DNA of 64,000 nucleotides from Primula veris (Eukaryota > Streptophyta > Magnoliopsida > Ericales > Primulaceae): contig OY821747.1 in NCBI GenBank assembly GCA_963682055.1, positions 30,936,126 through 31,000,125 of the forward strand. The letters are read 5' to 3'. Each line of letters opens with the position of its first letter. Position 1 is the stretch's first letter. Made by a program: the position numbers and the translations under genes. Below the pieces are notes generated by a model. The model worked only from the letters and a program-made list of their open reading frames with translations, was not told where the DNA came from and ran no database searches. This document shows positions 27,701-39,444 of this stretch, in pieces.

Positions 27701-30085
27701 AGCCGAATAAGGGTTTCAAATCGAAAGGGAACACATAAAAAAACTAGACCACAAAAAAATTGAAAAAAACTAGACCATAAATTTGGGATTTTGAGTTTGA
27801 GCCAGAGAAGATCTTAGTACTTCTCCACAGAGAATGAGATGCAAATTCTATTTATTGCAGTATAAGACTAAACAAAAGTACAAAACATAAAAATATTAAA
27901 CTAAGTTCAAACATGCAAAATTAGAGTGCAAAACAGAGGAAACTCGGAACAGGAAAGGAAAACACACATATCTAAACTAAGAACACTTGATATTCTAAAT
28001 TGAGATTATAATTAATACAAAAGGCCGGAATGTATAAATTAAGCATCTAATGAGAAACTTTAGTCCTTTGAACGAGAGAAAAGCTCTCTCAACTTTTAGC
28101 ACGGGATAGATTTTTAACACTAACCATGCTTACGAACAGCCTAAATTAGAGTTTAAGGTTGAAACGAAGAAAAATCATAAATTAGTAAAATAAATACAGT
28201 CATTATTCAAAATTGAGATAGTAACTAACTCCTAAATAAGCAAAAATGGTAAACTAAGCTTCAAATGTGAGAAATTACTACATTCAAAGATACAAACGTT
28301 CTTACAAGTTACAACTTAGAGAGAGGGATAGTAGGCCAAACACTATAATACATAAACAAGCCACATATACAAAATTAAGGTTCAAAAGTGTGAAGTTAGG
28401 GTTTTGTAGGAGAGAGCAACGCTCTTCCAACTTAAAGAGACGGACAGATGGCCAATAAGACCTACATAAATACTCAAATACACGATAATCAGATTTTAAC
28501 ACCTCATAAATAAGCAGGAATCTATGGGAAATCAAATCAGTACAAAAAGCACTTCCAGCTAAAATCTTGAGATTGTTTGCCGAGAATAAACACATATAAA
28601 TACATCATTGCGGAAGATAGATGAAAGATGAAAAAGACGCATGCATAAATGAGAGGTTTTAATCCTTGAAATTGAATTTTTAACTACTCTTAAATAATAA
28701 AAAACATAGGAATTAAGCGTCAAGTATGGGAAGTCAGTACTATGAATGAGAGAAACGCACTTCCTAGCTTAAAGCTAAAGAAAAACTCGCATACATAAGT
28801 TATGTCTTATAATTGTCAAATTGATATTATATTAATCAGTTCTAGTATACGCAGAAACATAGAAATTTGGGTTGAAATGTGGGGAATAAATACCGTGAAC
28901 AAGAAAATAGCTTTTAATTCCCAAATAAAATTTTAACCAACGCAATAAGCTGAGGTATAGAAATTAGGGTCAAAATGTGGGGAATAACTCAATTAGTACT
29001 TTGAAACAAGTGAACATCTCTTCCAAATTAAAACCGAGGAGATAGATGATGAAGATTAATCAAATATAAGTACACGTAGAAATTAGGGTTAAAAACAGCT
29101 CTTCCAATTTAGAACCGAGGAGATATTATATATGACGAAGATTAAACATATACAAATAAACGAATATAAATATTACAGTTATAAAATGCAGAATTGAAGA
29201 TAAATATGAGCAGATATATATATGAGATTTTAATTAACACTAATATGAACAGATATATAGAGATTAAGCCTCAAAATATGGAAAATCGGTACTCGGAATG
29301 AGAAATAAAAAGATAGAAAAGTAGATTTAAGCTTATAATTGCCAAAATTGAGATTATAAATTAGGGTTCAAATGTGGGATATTATTCTTCCGATATAGAA
29401 CCGAGGAATGTTATATATGACGGCGATTAAACATATACAAACAAACGTATATAACAATTACAGTTAGAAAAAATGAAGAATTGACTATATATATAAGCAA
29501 AAAAATAGCAATTAGGGTTCAATTATGAGAAATCGGTACTCTGAATAAAAGAAAAACACGAAAATGTAGCTTTAAGCTTTTAAGCTCAAAATTGAATAAC
29601 TAATAATAATATGAGCAGAAATATAGTAGATATTAGGGTTCAAATGCCGTAAATTACTCTTCCAATTTAAAACCGAGGAGATATTATATACGACGAAGAT
29701 TAAACATATACAAACAAACATATATACAAATTACAGTTATAAAATGAAGAATTGCATTAAATTGGAAGAGTAATTTCCCAAATTTGAACTACAATCTATA
29801 TATTTCTGCTTATATTGGTGTCAGTTATAATCTAGATTTTGAAAATTATAAGCTATTCAATATAGGTTTTCGTGTTTTCGCTTGTTCGAGTACTGATTTA
29901 TCATATTTGAACCCTAATTTCTGTTTTTTGTTTTATTAGTTATAAAGTAAATTTGATAAAAATAAGATAAAAAGTACCGATTCGACTTTAGAAAGAGAGA
30001 GACGGAGAGTAGAGTTGATCCAAGCTAAAATCTCAGTTCTACCAACGAAATATGCTCCGTCCATCATCCCTATATTCGTCGCCAT
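24773..30085 (-). CDS. EB1C: Microtubule plus-end-binding protein EB1c
   Basis: EB1 proteins track growing microtubule plus ends; the plant EB1c type acts on the spindle and phragmoplast. Six exons (29978-30085, 27196-27351, 26697-26803, 25744-25978, 25509-25622, 24773-25021) give 322 residues, close to Arabidopsis EB1C. The calponin-homology domain spans residues 1 to ~120 ([59 protein letters not shown]). A Ser/Thr/Pro-rich linker follows. The EB-homology coiled coil lies near 203-240 ([19 protein letters not shown]). The tail QKRKNILN and [13 protein letters not shown] marks the EB1c type, which has a basic, nuclear-targeting tail rather than the acidic one of EB1a/b. Exon 1 was placed by the ATG at 30085, the N-terminal family motif and phase agreement. 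It is separated from exon 2 by a 2.6 kb repeat-rich intron. Confidence 0.95.
28020..29935. repeat. Degenerate repeats and a fold-back in EB1c intron 1
   Basis: Intron 1 (27352-29977) repeats a phrase like AATTAGGGTTCAAATGTGGG many times (for example near 28870, 28975, 29080, 29358, 29510 and 29631). It is followed by segments such as CTCTTCCAATTTA and ACCGAGGAGATATTATATA. The last part, 29758-29935, carries the same phrases in reverse complement. 29614-29669 pairs with 29758-29810, and the pairing continues further out as far as about 29485 and 29935. The intron could thus form an imperfect stem with arms of ~180 nt. Confidence 0.82.
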
Positions 30086-30122
30086 TTCTATTTATGTATA
30101 TCAATAGATAGATACACGATTG

Positions 30123-30123
<1 letters not shown>

Positions 30124-30156
<33 letters not shown>

Positions 30157-30157
30157 T
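30124..30157. repeat. (TA)n(GA)n microsatellite in the EB1c leader
   Basis: A short TA run followed by a GA run lies 40-70 bases upstream of the EB1c start codon. On the coding strand it reads as (CT)n then (TA)n. The same arrangement, in opposite orientation to the gene, precedes the cyclin start. Confidence 0.85.
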
Positions 30158-30235
30158 TTTGAAATTAGAGAGCAAGCGGGATGATTTTATATTTTTATAT
30201 ATCGGGGAACTAAAAGATTCGAACCCGCTGTGTTG

Positions 30236-30856
30236 GCTCGGTTCGTTTCGATTTTTAGCAAAACCGAAATCGAACATATTTTTCGGTTCAGTTTTTTTCG
30301 GTTTCGGTCATTTTATTTTTTGGATCGAACCGAACCGGTTTTTTTCGGTCCAGATTCGATTTTTTTCGGCATTTCAGTTGTTTTTTGGTTTTTTTGGGTC
30401 TTTTTCGGACTTTTTCGGTCTTTTTCGGTTCGGTTTTATTGAAAACCAAAACCGATCCGAAAAATTTTTGGTTTTTCGGTTTCGGTCTTTTTCGGTTCGG
30501 TTATCAGTCCGGTTCGGTTTTTTCGGTTTTTCGCCCGGCCCTAGACCCCCGTACGGCGTGGATGGGTCCGGTTCGGTTTTTGGCAAAACCGAAACCGAGC
30601 AGATTTTTCAGTTTGGTTTTTTTCGGTTTGGTTTTTATTTTATTTTTTGTACCGAACCGGTTTGTTTCGGTCCGGTTTCGGTTTTTCCGGTTATTTTTCG
30701 ATTTTATTTTTGGTTTTTCGGTCTTTTTTGTGGTTTTTTCGGTTTTTTCCGGTTCGGTTTTATTGTAAACCGAAATCGACCCGAAAAAGTTTCGGCTTTT
30801 CAATTTCGGTATTTTTCGGTTCGGTTCGATTTTTCCGGGTTTTCGCCAAGTCCTAC
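30236..30856. repeat. Two tandem copies of a TTCGG-rich ~300 bp element
   Basis: Copies lie at about 30236-30543 and 30566-30856. Each opens with a CGGTTCGGTTTTTGGCAAAA-like phrase, runs through many TTCGGTTTCGG permutations with one strand almost free of A, and closes with TTTTTCGCCCGGCCCTAG or a variant. A third copy lies at 41877-42151. The shared ends and internal order (for example GAACCGGTTT, then AAACCGAAAC) show a defined element, not random simple sequence. The long ORFs here (FGFFRFGFF-like) are by-products of the repeat. Confidence 0.85.
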
Positions 30857-31628
30857 CGTAAACTATGAGTTTATGCTAACAACTCCCACAAACTATGTTG
30901 TAAAAAACGAGTCTAGACGGAAATTAGACGGTATGATAGTCTTATGAGTCTAGCGGATTAGACGGAGTTAACTGGATTAAGTATCCTGATTAAGAGGTGG
31001 ATGACCTATGGGTTTATGTTAATAACTAACACAAACTATGAACACGTGCGGTTTGACCCAAACAATCTATCTACGTTTTGCAATTAACTTGTATGAAAAT
31101 TAGGTGGATTATAGATGGTATATAGAACCTATGAGCCTAGAGTATTAGAAGTGATTAAGTGGATTAGACGGTTATTAAGCGAGATTAGATGTAGAGCCGG
31201 CCCAAAAAAAAAATTTTGGCAGGTTGTCTAGTGATAAAAAAAATTGTTTTTACCCGTTTAAATAAAACGAAGAAAAAAAACGTAGTATAAATTTTATTTC
31301 TTTTCAGAAATTATTTGTCATTGGGGTGGGTGTCAGAGTCCGCTCAAACTGTTGGTACTTCCTCACGACAAGCTTTGATTAGATGTTAGAGGAGCTATTT
31401 CCGTCTAGAATCCACGTCATGCCTTTTACAAATATTGAACTCGCATGACCCATTTTTTAGGAAATAATTTCGTTTATGCTTTTGAAAATTATTACTTTAG
31501 TATGTGTATCTATCGTTATATATTCAATTAAGATTCCTTCATAAGTGATTTAAAAAAAAAACTCATAGTAAAGCAGGAAATGGATATTTTACAATATCAC
31601 TCAGTTAAGTGTATCTTTAGGAAAAAAG

Positions 31629-32036
31629 TCTAAAATGGTATATAACCTATCAGTTTTTAATGATTTGGTATCCAACCTAACAGATTTTCTAATTTGATAC
31701 CCAACCTATACATTTCGCTCTAATTTGATATCCAACCTAACACTTTTTTCAATTTGGTACCCAACCTATACGTTTCGCTCTAATTTGGTACCCAACCGAT
31801 ACGTATACAGTCCAATTAAGGGGCTCAATCTGTCTTCGATCATCGGTTTTTAACGCATAGGTTGGATACCAAATTAGAAAAAAATGTTAGGTTGAGTAAC
31901 AAATTAGAAAAAGTGTTAGCTTGGATACCAAATTAAAGCGAAATGTATAAGTTGGATACCAATTTAAAAAGTATGTTAGGTTGAGTACCAAATCACTAAA
32001 AGTTAATAGATTGAGTATCATTTTAACAATTTTCCC
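31629..32036. mobile_element. Fold-back (MITE-like) element with ~190 bp arms
   Basis: The left half repeats TTTGGTATCCAACCTA-like phrases about five times with a ~40 bp period. The right half holds the reverse complements (TAGGTTGGATACCAAATTAG and variants). The centre is near 31830. The outer ends are GGAAAAAAGTCTAAAATGG and, inverted, GGGAAAATTGTTAAAATG. I find no convincing target duplication. Confidence 0.75.
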
Positions 32037-32196
32037 AGTACGTTCACATTTTTTGATCTAGGATTATTATTATAATGATATAGATGTAATAGAAACAGAG
32101 ACTTATTTCCAGAATGTAGATAGTTTGTGGGGATCAATTGCAGGTTTCCAAAAGTTCATTTGGTGTAATTTGCATAATAGCTATAGTTACTTGGAG

Positions 32197-32688
32197 GGGT
32201 TTTATACTTTCATAAACCAAACTATCTGATTTTAACGATTTAAATACTCATCTTTTAAATTTTTCAATTTGAATACTACAATATAATAACTTTTCAATTT
32301 ATGTACCACCGTCTAAATTAATCATGAAATCATGTCACGTGACATTTGACAAACATTAATTTGAGAGAGTAATTTGATAATTTTGCACAAAAATATGTAA
32401 TGCTAGAAAAACGTTTTTTCCAATTTCACACATAACAAAAAAAAATTGTTATGTGTGAAAATGAGGAAAAAGTTTTTCTAGGATGATATTTTTGTGTAAA
32501 ATTGTCAAATTAGCCTCTTAAATTAACGTTTGTCAAACGTCAGGTGACATGATTCCGTTATTAATTTAGACGGTGTTATCTAAATTGAAAAATTATTATA
32601 ATGTGGTAGCCAAATTGAAAATTTTAAAATATGGGTACCCAAATCGTTAACATCACTATAGTTTGGTATAGTAAACGTATTTTTTCCC
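32197..32688. mobile_element. Fold-back element, 492 bp, GGG ends, 9-11 bp target duplication
   Basis: Both ends begin GGG, and the arms pair over most of the length (for example TTTTAACGATTT with its complement, and CAAATGTCACGTGACATGAT-like segments). The loop centres on 32440 between two copies of CACATAACAA in inverted orientation. The flanks are GTTACTTGGAG (32186-32196) and GTTATTTGGAG (32689-32699), one mismatch in 11. A 9-11 bp duplication with long inverted repeats fits a Mutator-like MITE. Confidence 0.82.
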
Positions 32689-33134
32689 GTTATTTGGAGG
32701 TTATTTGCAGTTTACCCTTTTATATTTAAAATTACATTTGAATCATGTTTTAAGTGCGACTTATTTTGTAAAGTCCATGTTTCTTAGCTTAAGCTTAATG
32801 TAAGGGCTGGCCGGTTTGGCGCCTTTTATACTTAAGTCGTAGAATTTTTTGGATGCTTTTTTTGACTGTCCGAAATATTCATATCAAGCTTAAAAAAAAA
32901 CTCATAAAAAGTATAAAATTTGAACCATATTGTGATAAAACGGAGTATTCTCTTTTACATTGCACAAAATACAGACCATGATATAAAGTAATTGTATCAC
33001 GGTGGGAAACCTCTTCGTACTGCAAAAAAGTAAAAAATAATTTTTTATTTTTACTTTTTGCACGCACCTGTTCAGCGACCAATGTCTAAGTAGTTATTTT
33101 TTTATTTTAAGATTGAACCGACGCCCAAGTTACC

Positions 33135-33425
33135 GGATGCATTTTTGCTGCCCTGAATTTTTTCAGGGCAGCCTGTCTTGAAAAATTCAGGCAGCAAAAA
33201 TACAGTTTAATTTTTTTTTTTTTTTTTAAATAATGTAATTTAACCCTAACACATTCTAAAACTCTAACACATATTAATGAACCCCAAAATAAAACCCTAA
33301 CACATATTAATAAATTCCAAAATATAACATACAAAATTATATTTTTTGAAAAAAAAACTGGATTTTTGTTGCCTCATTTTTTCAACGCAGGCTGCCCTAA
33401 AAAATTGAGGACAGCAAAATCCATT
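33135..33425. mobile_element. Fold-back MITE, 291 bp, exact 11 bp flanking repeat
   Basis: CCCAAGTTACC flanks the element exactly at 33124-33134 and 33426-33436. The termini (GGATGCATTTTTGCTGCCC and the inverse of GGACAGCAAAATCCATTC) form inverted repeats. Each arm also contains a smaller hairpin of its own, for example TTTTGCTGCCCTGAATT with AATTCAGGCAGCAAAA. The target duplication length (9-11 bp) suggests the Mutator group. Confidence 0.85.
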
Positions 33426-33436
33426 CCCAAGTTACC

Positions 33437-35053
33437 TAAGCTCACTTGGCTTATGCCAAGACCGGTCTTGTGTGAGGGCCCAGCTTTTAAGATAACTATT
33501 AAAAGAAAATTTCATATTACTGTCATTTGTAAATAATACAGTAGAATTTTACATATCATTGTAGATTCCATTTGATATGATACTATGGGCAACCGAAGAA
33601 AATTGGATTAGTTACCATATGCATATATGCTTATTTCACAATTGTGATTTCTAAATTTTCTGTATATTAAAGTAGCATATTCCTGATAACAAACCATATC
33701 GATGCGATCATAGACTTGATACTATTGATTAAAGCTTTTTCAATAGGATTAGTGTTGATCAAAACAGTCATGTTAACCAGAAGTGATAGATCTCAACATT
33801 CATTTGCTGTTTACATCTAAATTGTGAATTGTTTGGTTGCAACTTTCCCTAGAAACTTTCAAATAAAAAACAAAGTTTCGGTGTTTATCATGCTCGGTGT
33901 GTGTTCCCAGACGTGAGCTCCCCTTGTTATTGCCCTACGTATTGGCATTTCTTGGCAGCTATTTTTTGGTTTTAAAACGACGGTATATTTGCATCAAGTC
34001 ATGTACCTAAAATAGTACTACTAGACCAGCATCAAAAGCAGCAGCAATTGATAAAAACATATGCTGGCTTATTTTGTTTGTGATAGACAAGCTGCAGGCG
34101 TTCAAAGTGAAAACGCCATCCAGTTAGTTGTCCGCCAATTCCAGTAAAATACTTCATGTGCTAACTAATCGTCAATGTTCCACTTTTTTTGCAAATAATC
34201 CTGTATGTAGTTTTAACTAAACAACTAAAGCTTGAATAACTCTTGTGAGCTTCAAAATGCATCTATCTCAACTCAACGGTTTAATTTTCACAAAACAAGC
34301 TGAATTGAAACAAATGTATATATGATCTTTGGAGAGCATCGTTTCCGAGCAAAAAAAAGTGACATGTTGCTTGATACGTGATGAAGTTTTGGAATCATGT
34401 TCGAAATTTCTCCAAAGTTTTCAGGAGAAAAACATGCAAAATGGCGTTGCAAATAATTTTTAGCTTTGTTCTGTTAGTTTCGACTTTCTGAGGTACAATT
34501 TTTTCGAAGTCTGTCTGATGAAACAAACAGTCATTGTGAAACTAGCAATAGAAATCAACCGAACAATAAAATACTTATGATCCTAATCTGGTCACACAAT
34601 GACACAGGGAGATAAAATTTCTGTTTGTTATTGGTATTTCCAAGCAAGTCGAACTTCATAACTGAGTTCGTAAACATAAACCATCCTTCACATAACTTCA
34701 TACTCTCTATTATTGTCAGCTGTGTAACTTTGATGGTAACTTATTATTTGTAATATCTGTTAAAAATTAGTCTCATCTTATACATGCTTAGAGGGATTCT
34801 TATAATAAAAATAGCAATAAGTACAAATTCTTAATGTTCAGTTAAAAACTCATACAGCAAGCTATGTAAAAAGTAACATGTTAAAACGTAAAAGTACATA
34901 AAAACAAATTTGATACAAAAATATGGTCGAGTTACACCTCAGAAACGAAATTTTATTTCAGAAATCGAAACGAACAGTCTATCATCATTTAAAAATACGT
35001 ACAACTATTCTACAGTGGTGGTCCAAATAATCAAACTATAAGCTCTTGTGACA
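33437..35053. other. Intergenic, downstream of the receptor kinase
   Basis: AT-rich single-copy-looking sequence with no coding region or repeat that I can recognise. The part next to 35054 should be the 3' UTR of the receptor kinase. Confidence 0.45.
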
Positions 35054-38000
35054 CTAATTAAATGAAGAAGAAGAAGCCGGGAACTTCTCAAGTGCTTGTA
35101 GTAAATCTTTGATATGTGGTCTCTTTTGTGGGGTTGGTGACAAACAATTAAACCCAAGTTTTAATAATGCAAGCAAGGCATCCTCCCTGCCTTCCAGGTC
35201 AGCACGGATCACCACGTCAGCCATTCGTAAAACCCGACTCTTCTCCTCGTCTGCTAGCCCACTGGGCCCTGGTCCCACTTCATCCGATACAATAACCTTA
35301 CCTGCATTGGGAGAACCAGAAAACAGTCACGGCGAAATTTCATACTGAAAAGCCGAGAACTATGGTCAAGTAAAAAGTGTCTCTATGGTTAAGTAAATTG
35401 TTAATAGGTACATAATCAAGTATATGTGATCAAAAGAGTTTTATCCCTAATTGTAGCACATCTAAGCTAGATATGAAAAAAAAACCAGTTGTTTTGGATT
35501 GCATACAATGATTTAAAAAAAAAAGGTGATATCTAAAAAGTTTGAAGTATGTGTTAACAACTTAATATGCTAGTATATGTTAATCAGATATAGTACTATT
35601 GTTATGATGGTTTGCTAATATACTTATTATATGGTTACATGGTTACAAGTAAACATGTGTTTAAAAAGTACCTTTCATACTGAAAAAAACTTTGATTCAT
35701 GGCTTAAAAAACTCCTTTTTCCGCTTTGTACACCGCTAAAAAATTACACTATTAACACTTTTAGCATAGATTTTACAAAAACGTTTAAGCTAAGTTATCG
35801 CTTTTTAAAACACTACTCCCTCCGTCCCACATTAAAAGTCATATACGAAAACACGCACAACTTTGACCGACAAATAACTCGTATCTAAATTATCGAAATA
35901 ATTTTTAAAAAAAATCTATCATATAGTTTAACATTTGAACTATATAGAAAAAATTTATAATTTTTCGTTTCGCCAATTTAATTACATGTTTAAAGCTAGT
36001 TAAAGTTGCATATGATTTCACATAGAACTTATGAAGCGGGACGGAGGAACTATGTAACTGTGGTGTACTATTTTGTTAATTCCCCATTTTCATAATGTAG
36101 ATTGACTATAAATATTAAAATATGGTGATAGGTTCAATGTTTATGTACAGATCCTGTAATTTACCCTTAAAACTATGTAATAGCAGTCAGTGTAGAACCC
36201 TACTGTTACTTCCTTTCCGCTACTTACCCGTTAGCAACTCGAGTAAAACGACCCCGAAGGAAAACACGTCCCACTTAGGGGTTGCCTTAATGTTCCTTAG
36301 CGACTCTGGCGCATAATACGGGGAAATACCACCTAACGAGCTGGGGCTCGGACTCGGAGTTGACCCACCTAGGTTGTCTTGGAAACTGTCCCGAGACGTT
36401 GTTGATCTTTTACTACCAAAGTTACGAGCCGAGGCACCAGGCTTGTAACCACTCTCTCCTGGTACGAGCCTCTCGAGCCCAAAGTCACCAATTTTAGGCT
36501 CCATATCTGAGCCCAACAAGATATTACTGGGCTTTAAATTCCCGTGAACATGTTTCTTATCGTGTATGTATGTTAGCCCACGAGCTACACCTTTGGCGAT
36601 CTTGAGCCGGATCTCCCACGGAAGATGACATGGCGACGATCCCGTTTTTCCTGATATTTTTAAAAAAACATTAAAGAAGTTAAATGGTTGAGATTTTCCA
36701 TGTTATAGGCTAGGTTACAAAATAGATATGACAAAATTACAAGTCAGCCTTTAATAAGTTAAAAAGCTTTTTTGCAATGAAAACAATGTATCAGTCACAA
36801 CAACCACTCCACCACAATGTCCTTACATCTGTTCATTTTAGCAAAAAAGGGTAGGACCAAAACTTACATATCTGGCCATCTAGAATTAGCAATTATAGCT
36901 AAAGAAAAACATATAAACATTACAATACAAACATTTTTGTATAACCATCCAATTGTGCTCTTAGTTAGAGCATATCCAATTTCCAAAAATTCTAATAACT
37001 TTCAAAAAGTTGAGGAAGAAACAAAATATTAATGTGTCACGTCCAACTCCAAAGGGGTGCACATGCCTTGCAACATAATAAACCAACATGCCACGACTAG
37101 CTAAATAATGCCGTACTAAAGTTAAAAAAAAAAAAAAAAAAAAAATCTTGATTCAAAATTTAACATCTAATTTTCACCGTTCCCTAAAAAAATAACATAA
37201 ACATTGCTCTCCAAATTTCTAGTTGTTCAATGATGAAGTGGATAAAATGAACAGTAGGCTGTGATATAAAATCAATAGAAGTGTGGTAAATTGACAAAAA
37301 AAGATGTTGCTAATTGTAATGGTGTGCGAAATTAAAAATTATAGAGATGCACAAAAGCCGTAATAAACACTTAAAAAGATTAAGTACTTACTGTATCGGG
37401 CATTAGCGAGGCTACCGTTGGGGACGAAATCATAAATTACAAGCTTCTCATCCGATCCCCAATAAAATCCTCTAATACGGACCAGGTTTGGATGTACCAA
37501 TTTAGCAATAGCACGGACCTGGTTCTCGAAATCCCTAAACCTCTCGACCCCGTTTTCTCCTATTCTTCTTACAGCCATTGTGTTCCCGTCCTCGAGCACA
37601 GCCTTGTACATTATGCTCGAACCAGTGGCTCCTAATATGTATGCAGACGCTTTTAGTAGTGTCTCGATTTCGAGCTCTTTTTCCCCATCTATTGTTACAA
37701 GTGCTCCATTCCTCTTTTCTTTTTGTTCCTGCATTGCTAACGTTTTTTCTGTGCCGATTTTGCATCAAGTTAGATTGTTACAGCAGAAATTATGGGCTTT
37801 CGCTGAAATTGCCAGTTTCGATACAAAATCCCTTTTTTTGAATTTACTTTTGTTATAAATCTAGCTACATTTTTTTAATTAGATTTTATTCAAGAAACAA
37901 TTTATTTTGATTATACTTTTTGAAAATCTTAACTGACACTAATTTACTCAAAAAGTACACTTTTTTGACAGGACAAGCACACTTTTTAACCTTAACTGAC

Positions 38001-39441
38001 ATTAATCTGCTCAAAAAGGGAAAAAATAGTTCATATGGACAAACAAGCATATACTTTCCCAGACAGAAACTTTTCTTTTGGGCAAGTGTGACAAAAAAAT
38101 TAACCGATACTGATTTTCTAAAAAAGTGCATTCTTTATAGTACAAATGTAATCAGTTATTACCTTTTTTCTGATCTTCCATTTGTTGATCTAGGGAGCTC
38201 GTAGAATCCGACGACTCCTCTTCATGACTAACTTGTTTCCTCAAACAACCACAAGCCCGAGTCCTCTTCGACTCTTCTTCTGAGGAAGACGCCCAATCAA
38301 ATTCTCTCTCGGGCACAGTCCTCTTGGATACGGCACCACTTCTATTTTTCTTTAATTGATACACATAAAAGAAAATTACTGCCACCATCGCGACACCAAC
38401 AACATCTCCCACTATTATTGCAACTATAGTCGCGGGCCTAATTCCACTTTTTCCTGACTGCTTATTTGTATTTCGAGAATTTGACGAATCTTTATCCTTG
38501 GGAATAGCTGCAATAGCCGGAGGAGAATCCGATAGTGTACTATTTGGAGGACCTGAAATAGTTGATGGTATTGCACATAATTTTTTTAAAGGCTTACCAC
38601 AAAGTTCAGAATTTCCTGCGTACGATTTCTCATCCTGTTTAGAAAACAAAATGGTCTCGGGAATTTGCCCCGTAAAATTGTTAAACGAAAAATCAATTAC
38701 AGCCTCATTGAGAATTCTCTTGCCAAATTCCCGGGAAATCTCTCCGGAGATTCGATTATATGATAGATTCAGGTAATGTAAATTGTTTCCGGAAAAATTC
38801 GAAGGGAGCGACCCGTTGATAAGATTAGAAGATAAATCGAGTACATGGACATACTCGAAACTGCTAGGAATTTCACCTGAAAAGTAATTGCTTTTAAGAG
38901 AAATTACGGTCAGATTACCGAGCTTTGTCAAGTTTCTCGGAATTTTTCCTAGTAGGGCATTATCCGATAGGTTGAGTAGTTTAAGACTTTTCAAGCCTCC
39001 GGCGAGCTCAGACAGCTCACCCGAGATCAGATTATTGGACAAGTCCATTGTCTGAAGCTGGGATGATTTGAGAAGCGACGAAGGGATTGATCCGTTGATA
39101 GAATTGTCAGATAGGTTAAGGTTCTTCAAGTGTCGAATCATTCCTAGTTGGGCAGGAATGGATCCCAGGAGCTGGGATCCTGGGAGAGAAAGTGTGGTGG
39201 CACGTACTGACGAGTTTTTTTTACTCGTCACTACAGTATCACTACTACACGTGACCCCCTGCCAGAAGCAGGGGGTCAGGTCCTGGGCATTCCAGCTGTC
39301 CAGGACCCCAAGGGGATCACTCAAGATAGAGTGTTTGAAAGCGAGTAAGAGTACGCCATCGGTGTTTAGGCTTAGGGTTTGGGCGAGAAGAAGTGTTAGG
39401 GTTATAGTTTGGATCTTCCATTGTGAATGGAGATCAATCAT
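35054..39441 (-). CDS. LRR receptor-like kinase (subgroup III), atypical kinase
   Basis: A plasma-membrane receptor of the LRR-III type. Exons 38163-39441, 37392-37736, 36228-36650 and 35054-35301 join to 764 residues. Residues 1-25 form a signal peptide. An LRR cap (NTDGVLLLAFKHSILSDPLG) follows, then about seven LRRs (LKNLNLSDNSINGSIPSSLL and similar). One transmembrane helix lies near 340-362 (ATIVAIIVGDVVGVAMVAVI), and a kinase domain follows from ~450 (YILGATGSSIMYKAVLEDG). The usual ATP-binding lysine is Arg (MAVRR), and HRD is HGN (residues 577-579), while DFG is kept at 597-599. Such changes are known in this subgroup and predict weak or no catalysis. The closest relatives I recall are At5g67280 and At4g37250; the first also fits the gene order. 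Intron 3 holds a Stowaway MITE. In exon 2 the start was chosen at 37736, because the other AG sites break the frame. Confidence 0.94.
35816..36050. mobile_element. Stowaway-type (Tc1/Mariner) MITE in kinase intron 3
   Basis: It starts CTCCCTCCGTCCCACATTAA after a TA and ends GAAGCGGGACGGAGGAAC before a TA. This is the classic Stowaway terminal repeat with a TA target duplication. It is 235 bp long, AT-rich inside, and lies in the intron 35302-36227 of the receptor kinase. Confidence 0.92.
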
Positions 39442-39444
39442 GGT

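Noticed and set aside
30205..30232. GGTTCGAATC on the minus strand, like a tRNA B box
   Set aside because: The flanking bases cannot form the T-arm stem, and no acceptor, D or anticodon arm was found upstream of it.
30159..30947. 262-codon ORF rich in Phe, Gly and Arg, plus overlapping ORFs in other frames
   Set aside because: The ORFs follow the TTCGG repeat and occur in several frames and both strands, so they are by-products of base composition.
37535..37858. Several ORFs of 77-92 codons around the kinase exon
   Set aside because: They overlap the receptor-kinase exon in other frames and carry no motif of their own.
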